A stretch of 64,000 bases of DNA from Pseudidiomarina indica (lineage in GTDB: Bacteria > Pseudomonadota > Gammaproteobacteria > Enterobacterales > Alteromonadaceae). The notes beneath the pieces were generated by a model. That model did no database searches. It had not been told where the DNA came from and saw only the letters and a program-made list of their open reading frames with translations. Position numbers and translations under genes: made by a program. Shown piece by piece: positions 9,904 to 18,777 of this stretch (its first letter is position 1; each line of letters opens with the position of its first letter). The stretch lies in assembly GCA_029279945.1 (NCBI GenBank), contig JAJUHK010000002.1, positions 124,001 through 188,000 on the forward strand. The letters are read 5' to 3'.

Positions 9904-11076
9904 ATGCATTGTGTCCTTCGTCATTTCGTCCGTACGGTTGCTTTGACCGCAGCTACTTTTGCTGCTGTCGCTCAAGCAGCTATTGTTCCACCAGCCCCGA
10001 CAGTTAATGCCAATGGCTACATACTGATTGACTCCACTACCGGGTACGTCATAACTGCTGGCAACGAACATGAGCGACTTGCGCCAGCCAGTCTGACTAA
10101 AATGATGACGAGTTACATCATTGGTCGCGAGTTGCAATCAGGCCGTATCAGTAATGATGATATGGTTACTGTTAGCCAAAATGCATGGGCCAAAAATTTC
10201 CCCGACTCATCCAAAATGTTTATCGAGGTGGGTAAGCAAGTCTCCGTAGCTGATTTAAACCGCGGCATCGTCATTTCTTCGGGAAATGACGCCTGTGTCG
10301 CCATGGCTGAACATATTGCCGGCAGTGAAGATGCTTTTACCGATTTAATGAACACCTATGCCGTAGAATTGGGCTTAACCAATACCCGCTTTGCCAATAG
10401 CCACGGGCTTCATTCTGACGATCAATACAGCACCGCCTATGACATGGCCTTATTAGCGCAAGCACTGATCCGTGATGTCCCTGAAGAATATTCACTTTAT
10501 GCGGAAAAATCGTTTACCTATAACAACATCAAGCAATATAACCGCAACTCATTATTGTGGGACCGCAGCATGAACGTCGATGGCATTAAGACTGGTCATA
10601 CCAGTGAGGCTGGTTACAGTTTAGTTTCTTCTGCCGTCGAAGGTGATACCCGTCTCATTGCGGTGGTGATGGGTGCGGCAAGTGAGCAGGCTCGCAAAGT
10701 TGAAAGCAAAAAATTACTCAACTATGGCTTTCGTTACTATGAAACAGTCACTGCTTACCAAGCCGGTGAGAGCTTTGTCGATCACCGCGTTTGGGGTGGT
10801 GAAGAGGATACGGTCGCACTCGGTGTAACTGAGCCAGTGGTGATTACCCTGCCCAAAGGCCAACGCAATAACCTACAAGCAAATTTTGAATTAAACCAAG
10901 CACTAGAAGCACCTATTGCGAAAGGCACGCAAGTGGGTACTGTCTATCTACAATTAGATGGTGAAGATATTGCCAGCTATCCATTAGTGACTTTAACGAG
11001 CGTTGCGCAAGGTGGTTTATTCAAGCGCTTAAGTGACTGGGCAAAACGTAAAATGAGTGGCGATAGCGCCGACTAA
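9904..11076 (+). CDS. dacA: D-alanyl-D-alanine carboxypeptidase (PBP5/6 family)
   Basis: This enzyme removes the terminal D-Ala from peptidoglycan pentapeptides. I chose ATG 9904 because it is preceded by AGAGAAGAG and gives a classical signal peptide ending near residue 26. A TTG at 9874 in the same frame lacks these features. The 390-residue protein has all three active-site motifs: S63-L-T-K66, S126-G-N128 and K229-T-G231. The C-terminal beta-domain and a terminal amphipathic segment for membrane attachment follow. It sits between rlpA and dat, both with cell-wall roles. Confidence 0.96.
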   Translation: MHCVLRHFVRTVALTAATFAAVAQAAIVPPAPTVNANGYILIDSTTGYVITAGNEHERLAPASLTKMMTSYIIGRELQSGRISNDDMVTVSQNAWAKNFPDSSKMFIEVGKQVSVADLNRGIVISSGNDACVAMAEHIAGSEDAFTDLMNTYAVELGLTNTRFANSHGLHSDDQYSTAYDMALLAQALIRDVPEEYSLYAEKSFTYNNIKQYNRNSLLWDRSMNVDGIKTGHTSEAGYSLVSSAVEGDTRLIAVVMGAASEQARKVESKKLLNYGFRYYETVTAYQAGESFVDHRVWGGEEDTVALGVTEPVVITLPKGQRNNLQANFELNQALEAPIAKGTQVGTVYLQLDGEDIASYPLVTLTSVAQGGLFKRLSDWAKRKMSGDSAD

Positions 11077-11085
11077 GTACTGCAC

Positions 11086-11934
11086 ATGGCAAACTTGGTT
11101 TATTTAAACGGCGATTGGCTCGCCGCTTCATCAGCAAAAGTCTCGGTCAATGACCGAGGCTTTTTGTTTGCTGACGGAATTTATGAAGTCATTCCCGTAT
11201 ACCAACGCCGCCCGTTTCTGTTGAATTTACACTTAGAACGGCTACAACGCTCTGCACAAGCCATCGGTTTGGCCATCGCCCCCCTTGCTAGTTATCAGTC
11301 ACTGGTGACCGAGTTGATTGACGTCAACGATAGCGTCGATGGGCTCGTTTATCTACAACTAACCTTCGGGGCCGACAGTCACCGTAACCACCTCCCGAGC
11401 CAGCCGCTGACGCCAACCTGCTATGCGAGCATCAGCCCATTCAACGTGCGTTGGGATATTCCAACACCTGTCAAAGTGGCGACCATGGAAGATATTCGTT
11501 GGTTACGCTGTGATATTAAATCAACCAGTTTGCTTGGTAATGTCATGCTCAAGCGAGCATGCCAGCAGCAGCATGCGGACGAGCCTCTGTTACACCGCAA
11601 TGGTCGTATCACCGAAGGTGCTTCCTGTAATTATTTCTTTGTCAAACAAGGGCGTTTACTTACGCCTCCAGCAGACCACTTGATTTTAGCCGGAATCACC
11701 CGCACATGGGTGATTGAACTGGCACAACAGCTGGCTATGGACGTTTCCGAAACACCAGTATTTCTTGATGACCTCATGACGATGGATGAAGTTTTTCTTA
11801 CCAGTTCAAGTCGCGAGATACAGCCCGTTGCGCAAATTGATGATATAATATTTCACCAAGGCCAGTGCGGCCCAGTGACCGCGCAATTGATTCAAGCTTT
11901 TCATACAAGCAAACGTCACCTCATTCAGGAGTAA
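11086..11934 (+). CDS. dat: D-amino-acid transaminase (PLP fold class IV)
   Basis: The enzyme exchanges amino groups between D-amino acids and 2-oxo acids, for example D-alanine plus 2-oxoglutarate to pyruvate plus D-glutamate. The 282-residue protein places the PLP lysine at K145 (IKSTSLLGN) and the cofactor-tuning glutamate at E177 (RITEGAS). These are the same positions as in the well-studied Bacillus D-amino acid transaminase. The closely related branched-chain and aminodeoxychorismate lyase enzymes are the main alternatives. It follows dacA by 9 bp and may recycle released D-Ala or supply D-Glu. Confidence 0.87.
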   Translation: MANLVYLNGDWLAASSAKVSVNDRGFLFADGIYEVIPVYQRRPFLLNLHLERLQRSAQAIGLAIAPLASYQSLVTELIDVNDSVDGLVYLQLTFGADSHRNHLPSQPLTPTCYASISPFNVRWDIPTPVKVATMEDIRWLRCDIKSTSLLGNVMLKRACQQQHADEPLLHRNGRITEGASCNYFFVKQGRLLTPPADHLILAGITRTWVIELAQQLAMDVSETPVFLDDLMTMDEVFLTSSSREIQPVAQIDDIIFHQGQCGPVTAQLIQAFHTSKRHLIQE

Positions 11935-11937
11935 AGC

Positions 11938-12204
11938 ATGCAAAAAACACGCTTTGATGAGTTGGTCAAATTCCCATGTAACTTCACGTTTAAGGTGATG
12001 GGATTAGCTGTACCTGAACTTCCTGAGCGGGTGGTTGAAGTAGCCCAAGCCCATGCTCCAGGCGACTATGCACCGACCGTCAAACCGAGCAGCAAAGGTA
12101 CCTACCACTCGGTATCAATTAAAATTCAGGTGACCAGTCAGACTCATATTGAGAACCTCTATCGTGCGCTTGCCGATATCGAGGAAGTTCGTTATGTCCT
12201 CTAG
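11938..12204 (+). CDS. ybeD: YbeD/UPF0250 (DUF493) family protein
   Basis: This 88-residue protein belongs to the DUF493 family, a small ACT-like alpha/beta fold whose biochemical role is not settled. The [12 protein letters not shown] start and the [12 protein letters not shown] core are characteristic. It keeps the conserved position between dacA and lipB seen in E. coli. It begins 3 bp after dat and its 3' end overlaps lipB by 11 bp, so it is translated as part of the operon. Confidence 0.93.
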   Translation: MQKTRFDELVKFPCNFTFKVMGLAVPELPERVVEVAQAHAPGDYAPTVKPSSKGTYHSVSIKIQVTSQTHIENLYRALADIEEVRYVL

Positions 12205-12865
12205 TATTATCATCCGACAGCTGGGTCGCCAGCCGTATATGCCTATTTGGCACGCTATGCAGCAATTTACGGACGACCGGCAATCAGATACCCCTGATGA
12301 ACTATGGGTGCTGGAACACGACCCAGTCTTTACCCAAGGGCAAGCCGGCAAAGCCGAGCACATCCTAGCACCTGGTAATATTCCCGTCGTGGCCGTTGAT
12401 CGCGGCGGTCAAGTCACCTATCACGGCCCCGGTCAGTTGGTTATTTATTTCATGCTGGATTTACGGCGTCGTAAACTGGGGGTTCGTCACCTTGTCAATG
12501 CCATTGAAGATGCCGTGATCGCTACCATGGCTGAATACGGCATTCAAGCGAATGCCCGCCCCGATGCACCCGGTGTCTATGTAAACGGTGCAAAACTCTG
12601 TTCACTTGGGCTGCGCATCCGTAAAGGTTGCTCGTTCCACGGGTTAGCACTCAATGTCGATATGGACTTAGAACCGTTTTTACGCATTAATCCATGCGGT
12701 TATGCTGGCCTGCAAATGATTCAATGCAAAGATCTTGATGGTCCACTCAGCGTTGCTGAAGCAGCTGCCCACGTCACCCAAAAATTCGCCCACAGCTTGG
12801 GCTATGAGCAAACGATTGTCACAACAGGATTCACCAATAATGAGCTCGAAACCAGTACGAATTGA
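12194..12865 (+). CDS. lipB: Octanoyl-(acyl-carrier-protein):protein octanoyltransferase
   Basis: LipB moves octanoate from acyl-carrier protein onto lipoyl domains, the first step of de novo lipoate synthesis. The chosen ATG at 12194 has GAGGAAG upstream and gives 223 residues. Catalytic residues are K134 in [11 protein letters not shown] and C168 in NPCGY, and [13 protein letters not shown] is the family signature. An upstream in-frame TTG (12149) would lie deeper inside ybeD. The 3' end overlaps lipA by 26 bp. Confidence 0.96.
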   Translation: MSSSIIIRQLGRQPYMPIWHAMQQFTDDRQSDTPDELWVLEHDPVFTQGQAGKAEHILAPGNIPVVAVDRGGQVTYHGPGQLVIYFMLDLRRRKLGVRHLVNAIEDAVIATMAEYGIQANARPDAPGVYVNGAKLCSLGLRIRKGCSFHGLALNVDMDLEPFLRINPCGYAGLQMIQCKDLDGPLSVAEAAAHVTQKFAHSLGYEQTIVTTGFTNNELETSTN

Positions 12866-13808
12866 ACCTGGCGTTAAACTTCGTGACGCCGATAAAATGG
12901 CGTTGATCCCCGTAAAAATCGTGCCAACAGAGCGCGATCAAATGCTGCGTAAACCGGAATGGTTGAAAGTTAAATTACCTGCATCTACGCAACGTATTGA
13001 CGAAATCAAACAAGCCATGCGCAAGCACGGTCTTCACTCTGTGTGTGAAGAAGCCTCGTGCCCTAATCTAGCGGAATGTTTTAACCATGGTACTGCCACC
13101 TTTATGATTTTAGGTGCGATTTGTACCCGACGCTGCCCGTTCTGTGACGTCGCCCATGGTCGTCCTTTGCCGGTAGATCCAGACGAAGCACACCGCTTAG
13201 CAGCGACCATTCGTGATATGAAAGTTAAATACGTCGTCGTCACCTCGGTTGACCGAGATGATTTACGTGACGGCGGTGCTCAGCATTTCGCCGACTGTAT
13301 TCGTGAAATTCGCGCCCAAAGCCCAGGGATTCAGGTAGAAGTATTGGTGCCCGATTTTCGTGGTCGCATGGAAGTCGCCTTAGATATTTTGACCAACGAA
13401 GCGCCAGACGTATTTAACCATAACCTTGAAACTGTGCCACGCTTATACAAGGCTGCACGCCCGGGGGCTAATTACCAATGGTCATTAGATCTCCTTAAGC
13501 GCTATAAAGAAGCACGCCCTGATATTCGCACCAAGTCAGGATTGATGGTCGGCTTAGGTGAAACCAACGAAGAAATTCTGGAAGTAATGCGTGACCTACG
13601 TGCCCATGACGTTGATATGTTGACTATAGGTCAGTATCTACAACCAAGCCGTCACCATCTACCGGTCACCCGTTACGTAACGCCAGCAGAATTTGATATG
13701 TTCCGTGTTGAAGGTGAAAAAATGGGCTTTACCCATATTGCCTCAGGACCTTTGGTACGTTCGTCCTACCATGCAGATATGCAAGCAGCCGGCGAGGTGG
13801 TGAAATGA
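12840..13808 (+). CDS. lipA: Lipoyl synthase (radical SAM)
   Basis: LipA inserts two sulfurs into octanoylated domains, making lipoate. The start ATG 12840 follows AGGA at 12826-12829 and gives 322 residues, close to the 321 of E. coli. The auxiliary cluster motif is C69-x4-C74-x5-C80, and the radical-SAM cluster is C95-x3-C99-x2-C102. The Ser-containing C-terminal segment RSSYHAD near residue 310 matches the residue that ligates the auxiliary cluster. It overlaps lipB upstream and the MAPEG gene downstream (ATGA). Confidence 0.97.
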   Translation: MSSKPVRIEPGVKLRDADKMALIPVKIVPTERDQMLRKPEWLKVKLPASTQRIDEIKQAMRKHGLHSVCEEASCPNLAECFNHGTATFMILGAICTRRCPFCDVAHGRPLPVDPDEAHRLAATIRDMKVKYVVVTSVDRDDLRDGGAQHFADCIREIRAQSPGIQVEVLVPDFRGRMEVALDILTNEAPDVFNHNLETVPRLYKAARPGANYQWSLDLLKRYKEARPDIRTKSGLMVGLGETNEEILEVMRDLRAHDVDMLTIGQYLQPSRHHLPVTRYVTPAEFDMFRVEGEKMGFTHIASGPLVRSSYHADMQAAGEVVK

Positions 13809-14206
13809 GCACCCTAATCTGGTGTTTGCTGATTGCCGGGTTGCTACCAATCGCCGCTAAAGTACCGGTCGTGTACTATCAGAACCGCGATAAAGGTTAT
13901 GATAATCGCCATCCACGGGCACAGCAAAACCGTTTAACCGGTGCTGGCGCTCGAGCAGTAGCCGGCCACTACAATGCCTATGAAGCTTTCCCGCTATATG
14001 CTGCGGCGATTTTATTGGTCATCGCGACCGAGCAAATCACCCCGTTTAATATCACATTGGCGTTGAGTTTCATTGGCTTTCGTATCGCCTATCACGTGTT
14101 CTACATTATCAACTGGGATAAGCTACGTAGTTTGGTATGGTTGTTCGCCTTACTTTGTCCAGTACTGATGATTGCGCAAACAGCGATTAGTTTGACCCCG
14201 CAATAA
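13805..14206 (+). CDS. MAPEG family membrane protein
   Basis: This is a 133-residue polytopic protein with about four hydrophobic segments. It looks like the bacterial MAPEG family (membrane-associated proteins in eicosanoid and glutathione metabolism): [26 protein letters not shown] resembles the family core with its conserved Asn-Glu region. Bacterial members are mostly uncharacterised and some show glutathione transferase activity. The gene overlaps lipA by 4 bp, so it is expressed with the lipoate genes, though no functional link is known. Its last 20 bp overlap the convergent metallopeptidase gene. No intrinsic terminator is visible at this convergence. Confidence 0.82.
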   Translation: MSTLIWCLLIAGLLPIAAKVPVVYYQNRDKGYDNRHPRAQQNRLTGAGARAVAGHYNAYEAFPLYAAAILLVIATEQITPFNITLALSFIGFRIAYHVFYIINWDKLRSLVWLFALLCPVLMIAQTAISLTPQ

Positions 14207-15005
14207 GCTCAAAATAAAGTGCTGGCCAGACGCCAATGTCGTGATACTGCATTGGCGTCATTTGTGCCACGGGCCGCCACGCATAACGCCCTGCCACTGT
14301 TGCGCAGGTGGCGACCGCGTGTAAACCTATCACCTCTGTCGCTGAGCCTAACTGCCATTGCCCATCCGCTTGCGCCACACCTAATTGTTGCCAACTGCTC
14401 ACCGCATCACGCCACGGCAGACGCTGCCATAGTTGCTGTAATTCCGCAGCACTGAGCGTTAGTGACGACGTCACCACAATATTCAAGCTTGGATGCTGGT
14501 ATTGCCCTTCACAAAAAGGCTGCGCGAGTTCTGCGGGCATCGCATACTCATCTGCTAAGCCCAGCCAATGGCCGATCTCATGAGCAAATAACTCAACACT
14601 CGCATGACTAGGTAGCGTAATTCGCTGCGGCGAGCTATGAGCAATACCCCACGCCATATCTGCGACTAATATAATGTGTGGGGTTGATTCAGAAGGTATA
14701 GTAGTACCAATCCATTCACAATGTGCGCGTTGCCGTGTCCCCTGCGGTTCACAGTGTAGTTGCTCAAGGGCGTAATGGTGCAAGCTAAAGCAGCCGTAAT
14801 ACTTAGCCAAAGGGTGCTGCTGCCACAACGATAATAATTGCCACGCCGCACGGTCACCCACTGGCACGTATACAGGCGTGGCTGCCCGCACACCACAATG
14901 TGATGCGGCACTGACAATGGGTTGGTGCCATGCTAATTCAACTGGCACGAGCCATTCTAGAGAGTCCGCGCTTAGTGTTAACCACGCAGCAGCCAGCCAA
15001 GCCAC
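14187..15005 (-). CDS. Putative secreted zinc metallopeptidase (HExxHxxGxxD), uncharacterised
   Basis: I do not recognise the family by name. The 272-residue product contains H142-E-I-G-H146-W-L-G149-L-A-D152, the extended zinc site HExxHxxGxxD seen in metzincin-like peptidases where Asp replaces the third His. Six cysteines and a hydrophobic N-terminus suggest a periplasmic or secreted protein with disulfides, but the signal lacks the usual positive charges. The GTG start at 15005 has AAGGGGGT just upstream. It lies 24 bp behind nlpI on the same strand and in the same frame, so co-expression is likely. The 3' end overlaps the MAPEG gene by 20 bp. Substrate unknown. Confidence 0.75.
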   Translation of the reverse strand: MAWLAAAWLTLSADSLEWLVPVELAWHQPIVSAASHCGVRAATPVYVPVGDRAAWQLLSLWQQHPLAKYYGCFSLHHYALEQLHCEPQGTRQRAHCEWIGTTIPSESTPHIILVADMAWGIAHSSPQRITLPSHASVELFAHEIGHWLGLADEYAMPAELAQPFCEGQYQHPSLNIVVTSSLTLSAAELQQLWQRLPWRDAVSSWQQLGVAQADGQWQLGSATEVIGLHAVATCATVAGRYAWRPVAQMTPMQYHDIGVWPALYFELIAGSN

Positions 15006-15029
15006 ACTTACCCCCTTGCTAGCAAAGAA

Positions 15030-15935
15030 TTATGGCAAGGATGGCTGGGTGCTCGCATCTCGCGCCAATGCGGTACGGTGTAACTCCAAGCCAGCATAAC
15101 GATGCTCTAAGAAAAAGGGGACATGAGCGCTTAACGCCATGCGAAAATAGACTTCAGCAGTTGTAAAATCACCTTCTAACTGGCGCAGCTTACCCAAATA
15201 AAAATAGGTTTCACACATCCGTTCAGCTGGGGTTTCGTCATCGCCAAGGTCGCGTAGTGCGTATTCTTTGAGGAACTGATCATCATCAATAGCGCCGAGC
15301 ATCAAATCGACCAAATACCAGCCCCATTCTTGGTTGGCATAATCGAGCCGTCGCTTGGCTAAATTCAAGCGCGCAGTGGTTGGGTCTTGCTCTGCTTCAG
15401 CAAAGAATAACCAAATCACTCGATAAGCATCGCCGGGAGCTTGCTCTAACGCAGCGTTAAAATCACGGATAGCAAGTTCAATGCGGTCATCATAATACGC
15501 ATTGAGCGCCCGATTTAGTACACCATATGGATGTTCAGGATCAAGCTCTAACACGGCATCAAACATCTCATACGCGTAGCTGTATTCTTGCAAGGTGGTG
15601 AAGTGAATGCCCAGATAATTATACGCTGACACTAACCGTGGATTATGCTCCAACGCTTGATGGAAATCGTAACGTGCTAACCCATACAATCCTAACGCAT
15701 CATATAAGGACCCACGGCGATACAGTAAATCTGCATAGCTCTCAGGCGGTAATTCTAATTCCGACGCTAAGATTTCAGTAACCTTGGCAATTTCAATTTG
15801 ATAACGCATATCCGGCTCACCTGGCTTAACTACTGCTAAGTTCATGAGCGCTGCTGCTGTGGTCGGCGACGTTGTTTGCGCACAACCGACTAATGCAGCC
15901 ATAAGTACAGCTATTACCGCAACGCGGATCTTCAT
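15030..15935 (-). CDS. nlpI: Lipoprotein NlpI, TPR adaptor
   Basis: NlpI is an outer-membrane TPR lipoprotein that, in E. coli, delivers peptidoglycan hydrolases such as MepS to the protease Prc and scaffolds wall enzymes. The start ATG 15935 follows ACAGGG with good spacing and gives 301 residues with a lipobox cysteine at C18 (LVGC). TPR repeats run from about residue 60 to 150 (YRRGSLYDALGLYGLARYDF and following) with a further pair near 235-270. The position directly downstream of pnp matches E. coli. About 140 bp containing a strong terminator separate it from pnp. Confidence 0.93.
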   Translation of the reverse strand: MKIRVAVIAVLMAALVGCAQTTSPTTAAALMNLAVVKPGEPDMRYQIEIAKVTEILASELELPPESYADLLYRRGSLYDALGLYGLARYDFHQALEHNPRLVSAYNYLGIHFTTLQEYSYAYEMFDAVLELDPEHPYGVLNRALNAYYDDRIELAIRDFNAALEQAPGDAYRVIWLFFAEAEQDPTTARLNLAKRRLDYANQEWGWYLVDLMLGAIDDDQFLKEYALRDLGDDETPAERMCETYFYLGKLRQLEGDFTTAEVYFRMALSAHVPFFLEHRYAGLELHRTALARDASTQPSLP

Positions 15936-16014
15936 AATTTGCAACCCTGTAATAGTCTACGCTTGAGCCCCATCATAACGTACCTAAACATAAAAAACGA
16001 AGCCCCTAAAACAG

Positions 16015-16047
16015 AAAAGCTGTGCTGGGAGTTCCAGCACAGCTTTT
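16015..16047 (-). terminator. Intrinsic terminator after pnp
   Basis: A perfect 14-bp stem (16015-16028 with 16034-16047) encloses a 5-nt loop, with A-runs on one side and T-runs on the other. It lies 33 bp beyond the pnp stop and would end pnp transcripts on the minus strand. The structure is symmetrical enough to work in both directions. Confidence 0.88.
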
Positions 16048-16079
16048 AAATCACGTTACCAGTTACCTGACATGAATAC

Positions 16080-18224
16080 TTACTCGTCGTCGCTCGCAAC
16101 GTCCGTTTCGTCAGTGGTTACTGGTGTTTCTTCTGGTGCAGGCTTGTCAGCAGCATCTTTCATGCTTAAACGGATGCGACCTTGGCGATCAATTTCCAAC
16201 ACTTTAACTGGGATGACATCACCCACGTTCAAGTATTCATTGACATCATTCACACGCTCTTCAGCGATTTGTGAAATGTGAACCAAGCCATCTTTACCTG
16301 GTAAAATGGTTACGAATGCACCAAAATCTACAATACGTGCCACCTTACCTTGGTAGATCCGGCCCACCTCAACTTCAGCCGTTAGCTCTTCAATACGAGC
16401 AATCGCAGCATCTGCTGATTCTTGGTCGGTAGCCGCAATGCGCACTGTACCATCATCATTAATTTCGATGCTGGTATTGGTGCTTTCGGTCAGTTCACGA
16501 ATGACTGCACCGCCTTTACCAATTACATCACGAATCTTATCTGGATTGATCTTAATGGTGGTGTAACGTGGCGCATAGCTTGATAACTCAGTCCGTGCGT
16601 TAGCAATCGCTTCGTCCATCACTTTCAAAATATGCAGTCGTGCAGATTTCGCTTGAGCTAAAGCAATTTCCATAATCTCACGGGTGATCCCGTCAATTTT
16701 AATGTCCATTTGTAAGGCAGTTACGCCTTCAGCGGTACCTGCTACTTTAAAGTCCATATCACCTAAGTGATCTTCATCACCTAAGATGTCAGACAGCACA
16801 ACGAACTTATCGCCTTCTTTCACTAGGCCCATCGCGATACCCGCGACCGATGCCTTGATTGGGACACCAGCATCCATCAATGCTAACGAAGCACCACACA
16901 CCGATGCCATTGAGCTAGAACCGTTTGATTCAGTGATTTCAGATACCACACGAACGGTGTACGGGAATTCTTCTTGGCTTGGCATAACGGCTTGTACGCC
17001 ACGCTTGGCTAAGCGACCATGACCAATCTCACGACGCTTCGGCGAACCAACCATACCGGTTTCACCCACACAATATGGAGGGAAGTTATAGTGCAACATG
17101 AACCGGCTGTCACTCTTACCGATCAGGTCGTCAATCATCTGTGCATCACGCTCAGTACCCAAGGTTGCGGTCACTAATGCTTGCGTTTCACCACGAGTGA
17201 ATACTGCAGAGCCATGAGTGCGTGGTAATACGCCAGTGGCAATATGCAAGGCCCGAACCATGTCTGGGTCACGACCATCAATACGTTTTTCACCAGCAAT
17301 AATCCGGCTACGTACCAAGTCTCTTTCTAAGCGGTGGAACAAATCAGCAATTTCATTGATATCAACAGCTTCATCTTCAGCAACGAGCTTTTCCGTCACT
17401 TCTGCCTTCAACGCATTCAATTGCTCGTAACGCTTCGCTTTCTCAGTGATGAGATAGGCTTCAGCAATACCAGTTTCAGCCAATGCTTTAATTTTATTGA
17501 GCAATTCGTCGTTGGTTGCTGGTGGTACCCAATCCCATTTTTCTTTACCAGCTTCAGCAGCAAATTCATTAATGGCTTGGATGACGGTTTGCATTTGCTC
17601 ATGACCATAAACCACAGCACCTAGCATCACGTCTTCTGATAATAATTGTGCTTCAGACTCAACCATCAACACCGCGCTCGCAGTACCTGCGACCACTAAA
17701 TCTAACTTTGACTGTGTCAATTCGTCAGTAGTTGGGTTCAACACGTACTCATCATTCAATACCCCTACGCGCGCAGCACCAATTGGTCCAGCAAAGGGCA
17801 CGCCTGAAATAGCAAGCGCAGCAGAAGTACCAATTAAGCTAACGATATCTGGATTAATTTGTGGGTTCACTGATACAACAGTAGCAATGATTTGTACTTC
17901 GTTATTAAACCCTTCTGGGAATAATGGTCGAATTGGGCGGTCGATCAGACGTGAGGTTAAGGTTTCATTCTCTGATGGACGACCTTCACGTTTGAAGAAA
18001 CCACCAGGGATTTTACCAGCAGCATAAGTCCGCTCTTGATAGTTGACTGTAAGCGGGAAGAAATCTTGACCTTCTTTCGCTTCTTTCTTAGCAACGACAG
18101 TAACTAATACGGTGGTATCATCCATGCTAGCCAATACTGCAGCAGTTGCTTGACGAGCCATTGCTCCAGTTTCTAGGGTTACCGTATGTTGACCATACTG
18201 GAATTTTTTAGTTATCGGATTCAC
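16080..18224 (-). CDS. pnp: Polyribonucleotide nucleotidyltransferase (PNPase)
   Basis: PNPase is a phosphorolytic 3'-5' exoribonuclease and a core degradosome enzyme. Two RNase PH domains are followed by a KH domain (about residues 550-610) and an S1 domain (about 615-690), ending in an acidic tail. I chose the GTG at 18224 because it matches the known N-terminus ([20 protein letters not shown]) and has AAAGGA at good spacing. An ATG at 18242 would add six residues that overlap that ribosome-binding site. The product is then 714 residues. A long leader hairpin and the rpsO terminator lie upstream. Confidence 0.96.
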   Translation of the reverse strand: MNPITKKFQYGQHTVTLETGAMARQATAAVLASMDDTTVLVTVVAKKEAKEGQDFFPLTVNYQERTYAAGKIPGGFFKREGRPSENETLTSRLIDRPIRPLFPEGFNNEVQIIATVVSVNPQINPDIVSLIGTSAALAISGVPFAGPIGAARVGVLNDEYVLNPTTDELTQSKLDLVVAGTASAVLMVESEAQLLSEDVMLGAVVYGHEQMQTVIQAINEFAAEAGKEKWDWVPPATNDELLNKIKALAETGIAEAYLITEKAKRYEQLNALKAEVTEKLVAEDEAVDINEIADLFHRLERDLVRSRIIAGEKRIDGRDPDMVRALHIATGVLPRTHGSAVFTRGETQALVTATLGTERDAQMIDDLIGKSDSRFMLHYNFPPYCVGETGMVGSPKRREIGHGRLAKRGVQAVMPSQEEFPYTVRVVSEITESNGSSSMASVCGASLALMDAGVPIKASVAGIAMGLVKEGDKFVVLSDILGDEDHLGDMDFKVAGTAEGVTALQMDIKIDGITREIMEIALAQAKSARLHILKVMDEAIANARTELSSYAPRYTTIKINPDKIRDVIGKGGAVIRELTESTNTSIEINDDGTVRIAATDQESADAAIARIEELTAEVEVGRIYQGKVARIVDFGAFVTILPGKDGLVHISQIAEERVNDVNEYLNVGDVIPVKVLEIDRQGRIRLSMKDAADKPAPEETPVTTDETDVASDDE

Positions 18225-18252
18225 GGGTATATTTCCTTTCATCTTTCTTGTG

Positions 18253-18329
18253 ATGCGTTCTTCGTTACTCGTTATTCATAAATAGTCTAACCAAAACCAT
18301 TTGTGAATAACTTATAACGACCAACGCAT
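18253..18329 (-). promoter_or_regulatory. Segmented hairpin in the pnp leader, candidate RNase III/PNPase autoregulation site
   Basis: Three helices stack in register: 18253-18259 with 18323-18329 (7 bp), 18263-18267 with 18315-18319 (5 bp), and 18271-18278 with 18304-18311 (8 bp). Symmetrical 3x3 internal loops separate them, and a 25-nt apical loop closes the structure. It is in the 5' leader of pnp, where E. coli has an RNase III-cleaved hairpin used in autoregulation. The fold is read directly from the sequence; the function is inferred by analogy. Confidence 0.6.
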
Positions 18330-18348
18330 AGTACATATTAAAACAAAA

Positions 18349-18370
18349 AAGGGGCCACCAGAGGCCCCTT
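18349..18370 (-). terminator. Intrinsic terminator between rpsO and pnp
   Basis: An 8-bp GC-rich stem (18349-18356 with 18363-18370) has a 6-nt loop and, on the minus strand, runs into a T-tract (18345-18350). It begins 15 bp beyond the rpsO stop. E. coli has a partial terminator at the same place. Confidence 0.87.
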
Positions 18371-18384
18371 CACTCGAACTTTGC

Positions 18385-18654
18385 TTAGCGACGTAAACCG
18401 AGCCGCTCAATCAGAGTTGCATAACGCTGATTGTCTTTACGCTTTAAATAGTCCAACAACTTACGACGTTGGCTAACCATACGTAACAGACCACGACGTG
18501 AGTGGTGATCTTTAGCGTGTTCTTTGAAGTGGCTTTGCAGCTCGTTAATGTTTGCAGTTAACAAAGCGATTTGAACTTCTGGTGAACCAGTATCGGTTTC
18601 GCTTTGGCCGAATTCTTTAACGATTTCCGCCTTTTGTGCCGTAGTTAGTGACAT
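18385..18654 (-). CDS. rpsO: 30S ribosomal protein S15
   Basis: S15 binds the central domain of 16S rRNA early in 30S assembly. The 89-residue length and the sequence ([30 protein letters not shown]) match the family closely. It has its own upstream promoter and an intrinsic terminator before pnp. In E. coli S15 represses its own translation through a leader pseudoknot; I did not resolve such a structure here. Confidence 0.98.
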   Translation of the reverse strand: MSLTTAQKAEIVKEFGQSETDTGSPEVQIALLTANINELQSHFKEHAKDHHSRRGLLRMVSQRRKLLDYLKRKDNQRYATLIERLGLRR

Positions 18655-18722
18655 ATTTTACTCCTGATTGTGAATAAATGTCAGTGCCGATCACTAATTC
18701 AGCACTAACGAAATCGTGGTGA

Positions 18723-18751
18723 ATTATACGCACGAATCCAACTAAGCGCAA
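18723..18751 (-). promoter_or_regulatory. Sigma-70-type promoter for rpsO
   Basis: On the minus strand a perfect TATAAT -10 box (18723-18728) is spaced 17 bp from TTGCGC (18746-18751), a weak -35. The predicted start is about 65 bases before the rpsO ATG. It would give rpsO-pnp transcription independent of the upstream operon. Confidence 0.6.
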
Positions 18752-18777
18752 TGTTAACTGTGCGCTAAAGTTGGATT
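18735..18777 (-). repeat. Inverted repeat between truB and rpsO
   Basis: Arms 18735-18743 and 18769-18777 pair over 9 bp, and inner arms 18745-18750 and 18761-18766 pair over 6 bp. The repeat abuts the truB stop codon and covers the -35 box of the rpsO promoter. There is no T-run on the minus strand, so it is not a standard intrinsic terminator. RNA processing or an mRNA-stabilising role for truB is possible. Confidence 0.5.

Noticed and set aside
12735-12839. Upstream extension of lipA
   Set aside because: It lies entirely inside lipB and adds 35 residues absent from lipoyl synthases; ATG 12840 has a good ribosome-binding site.
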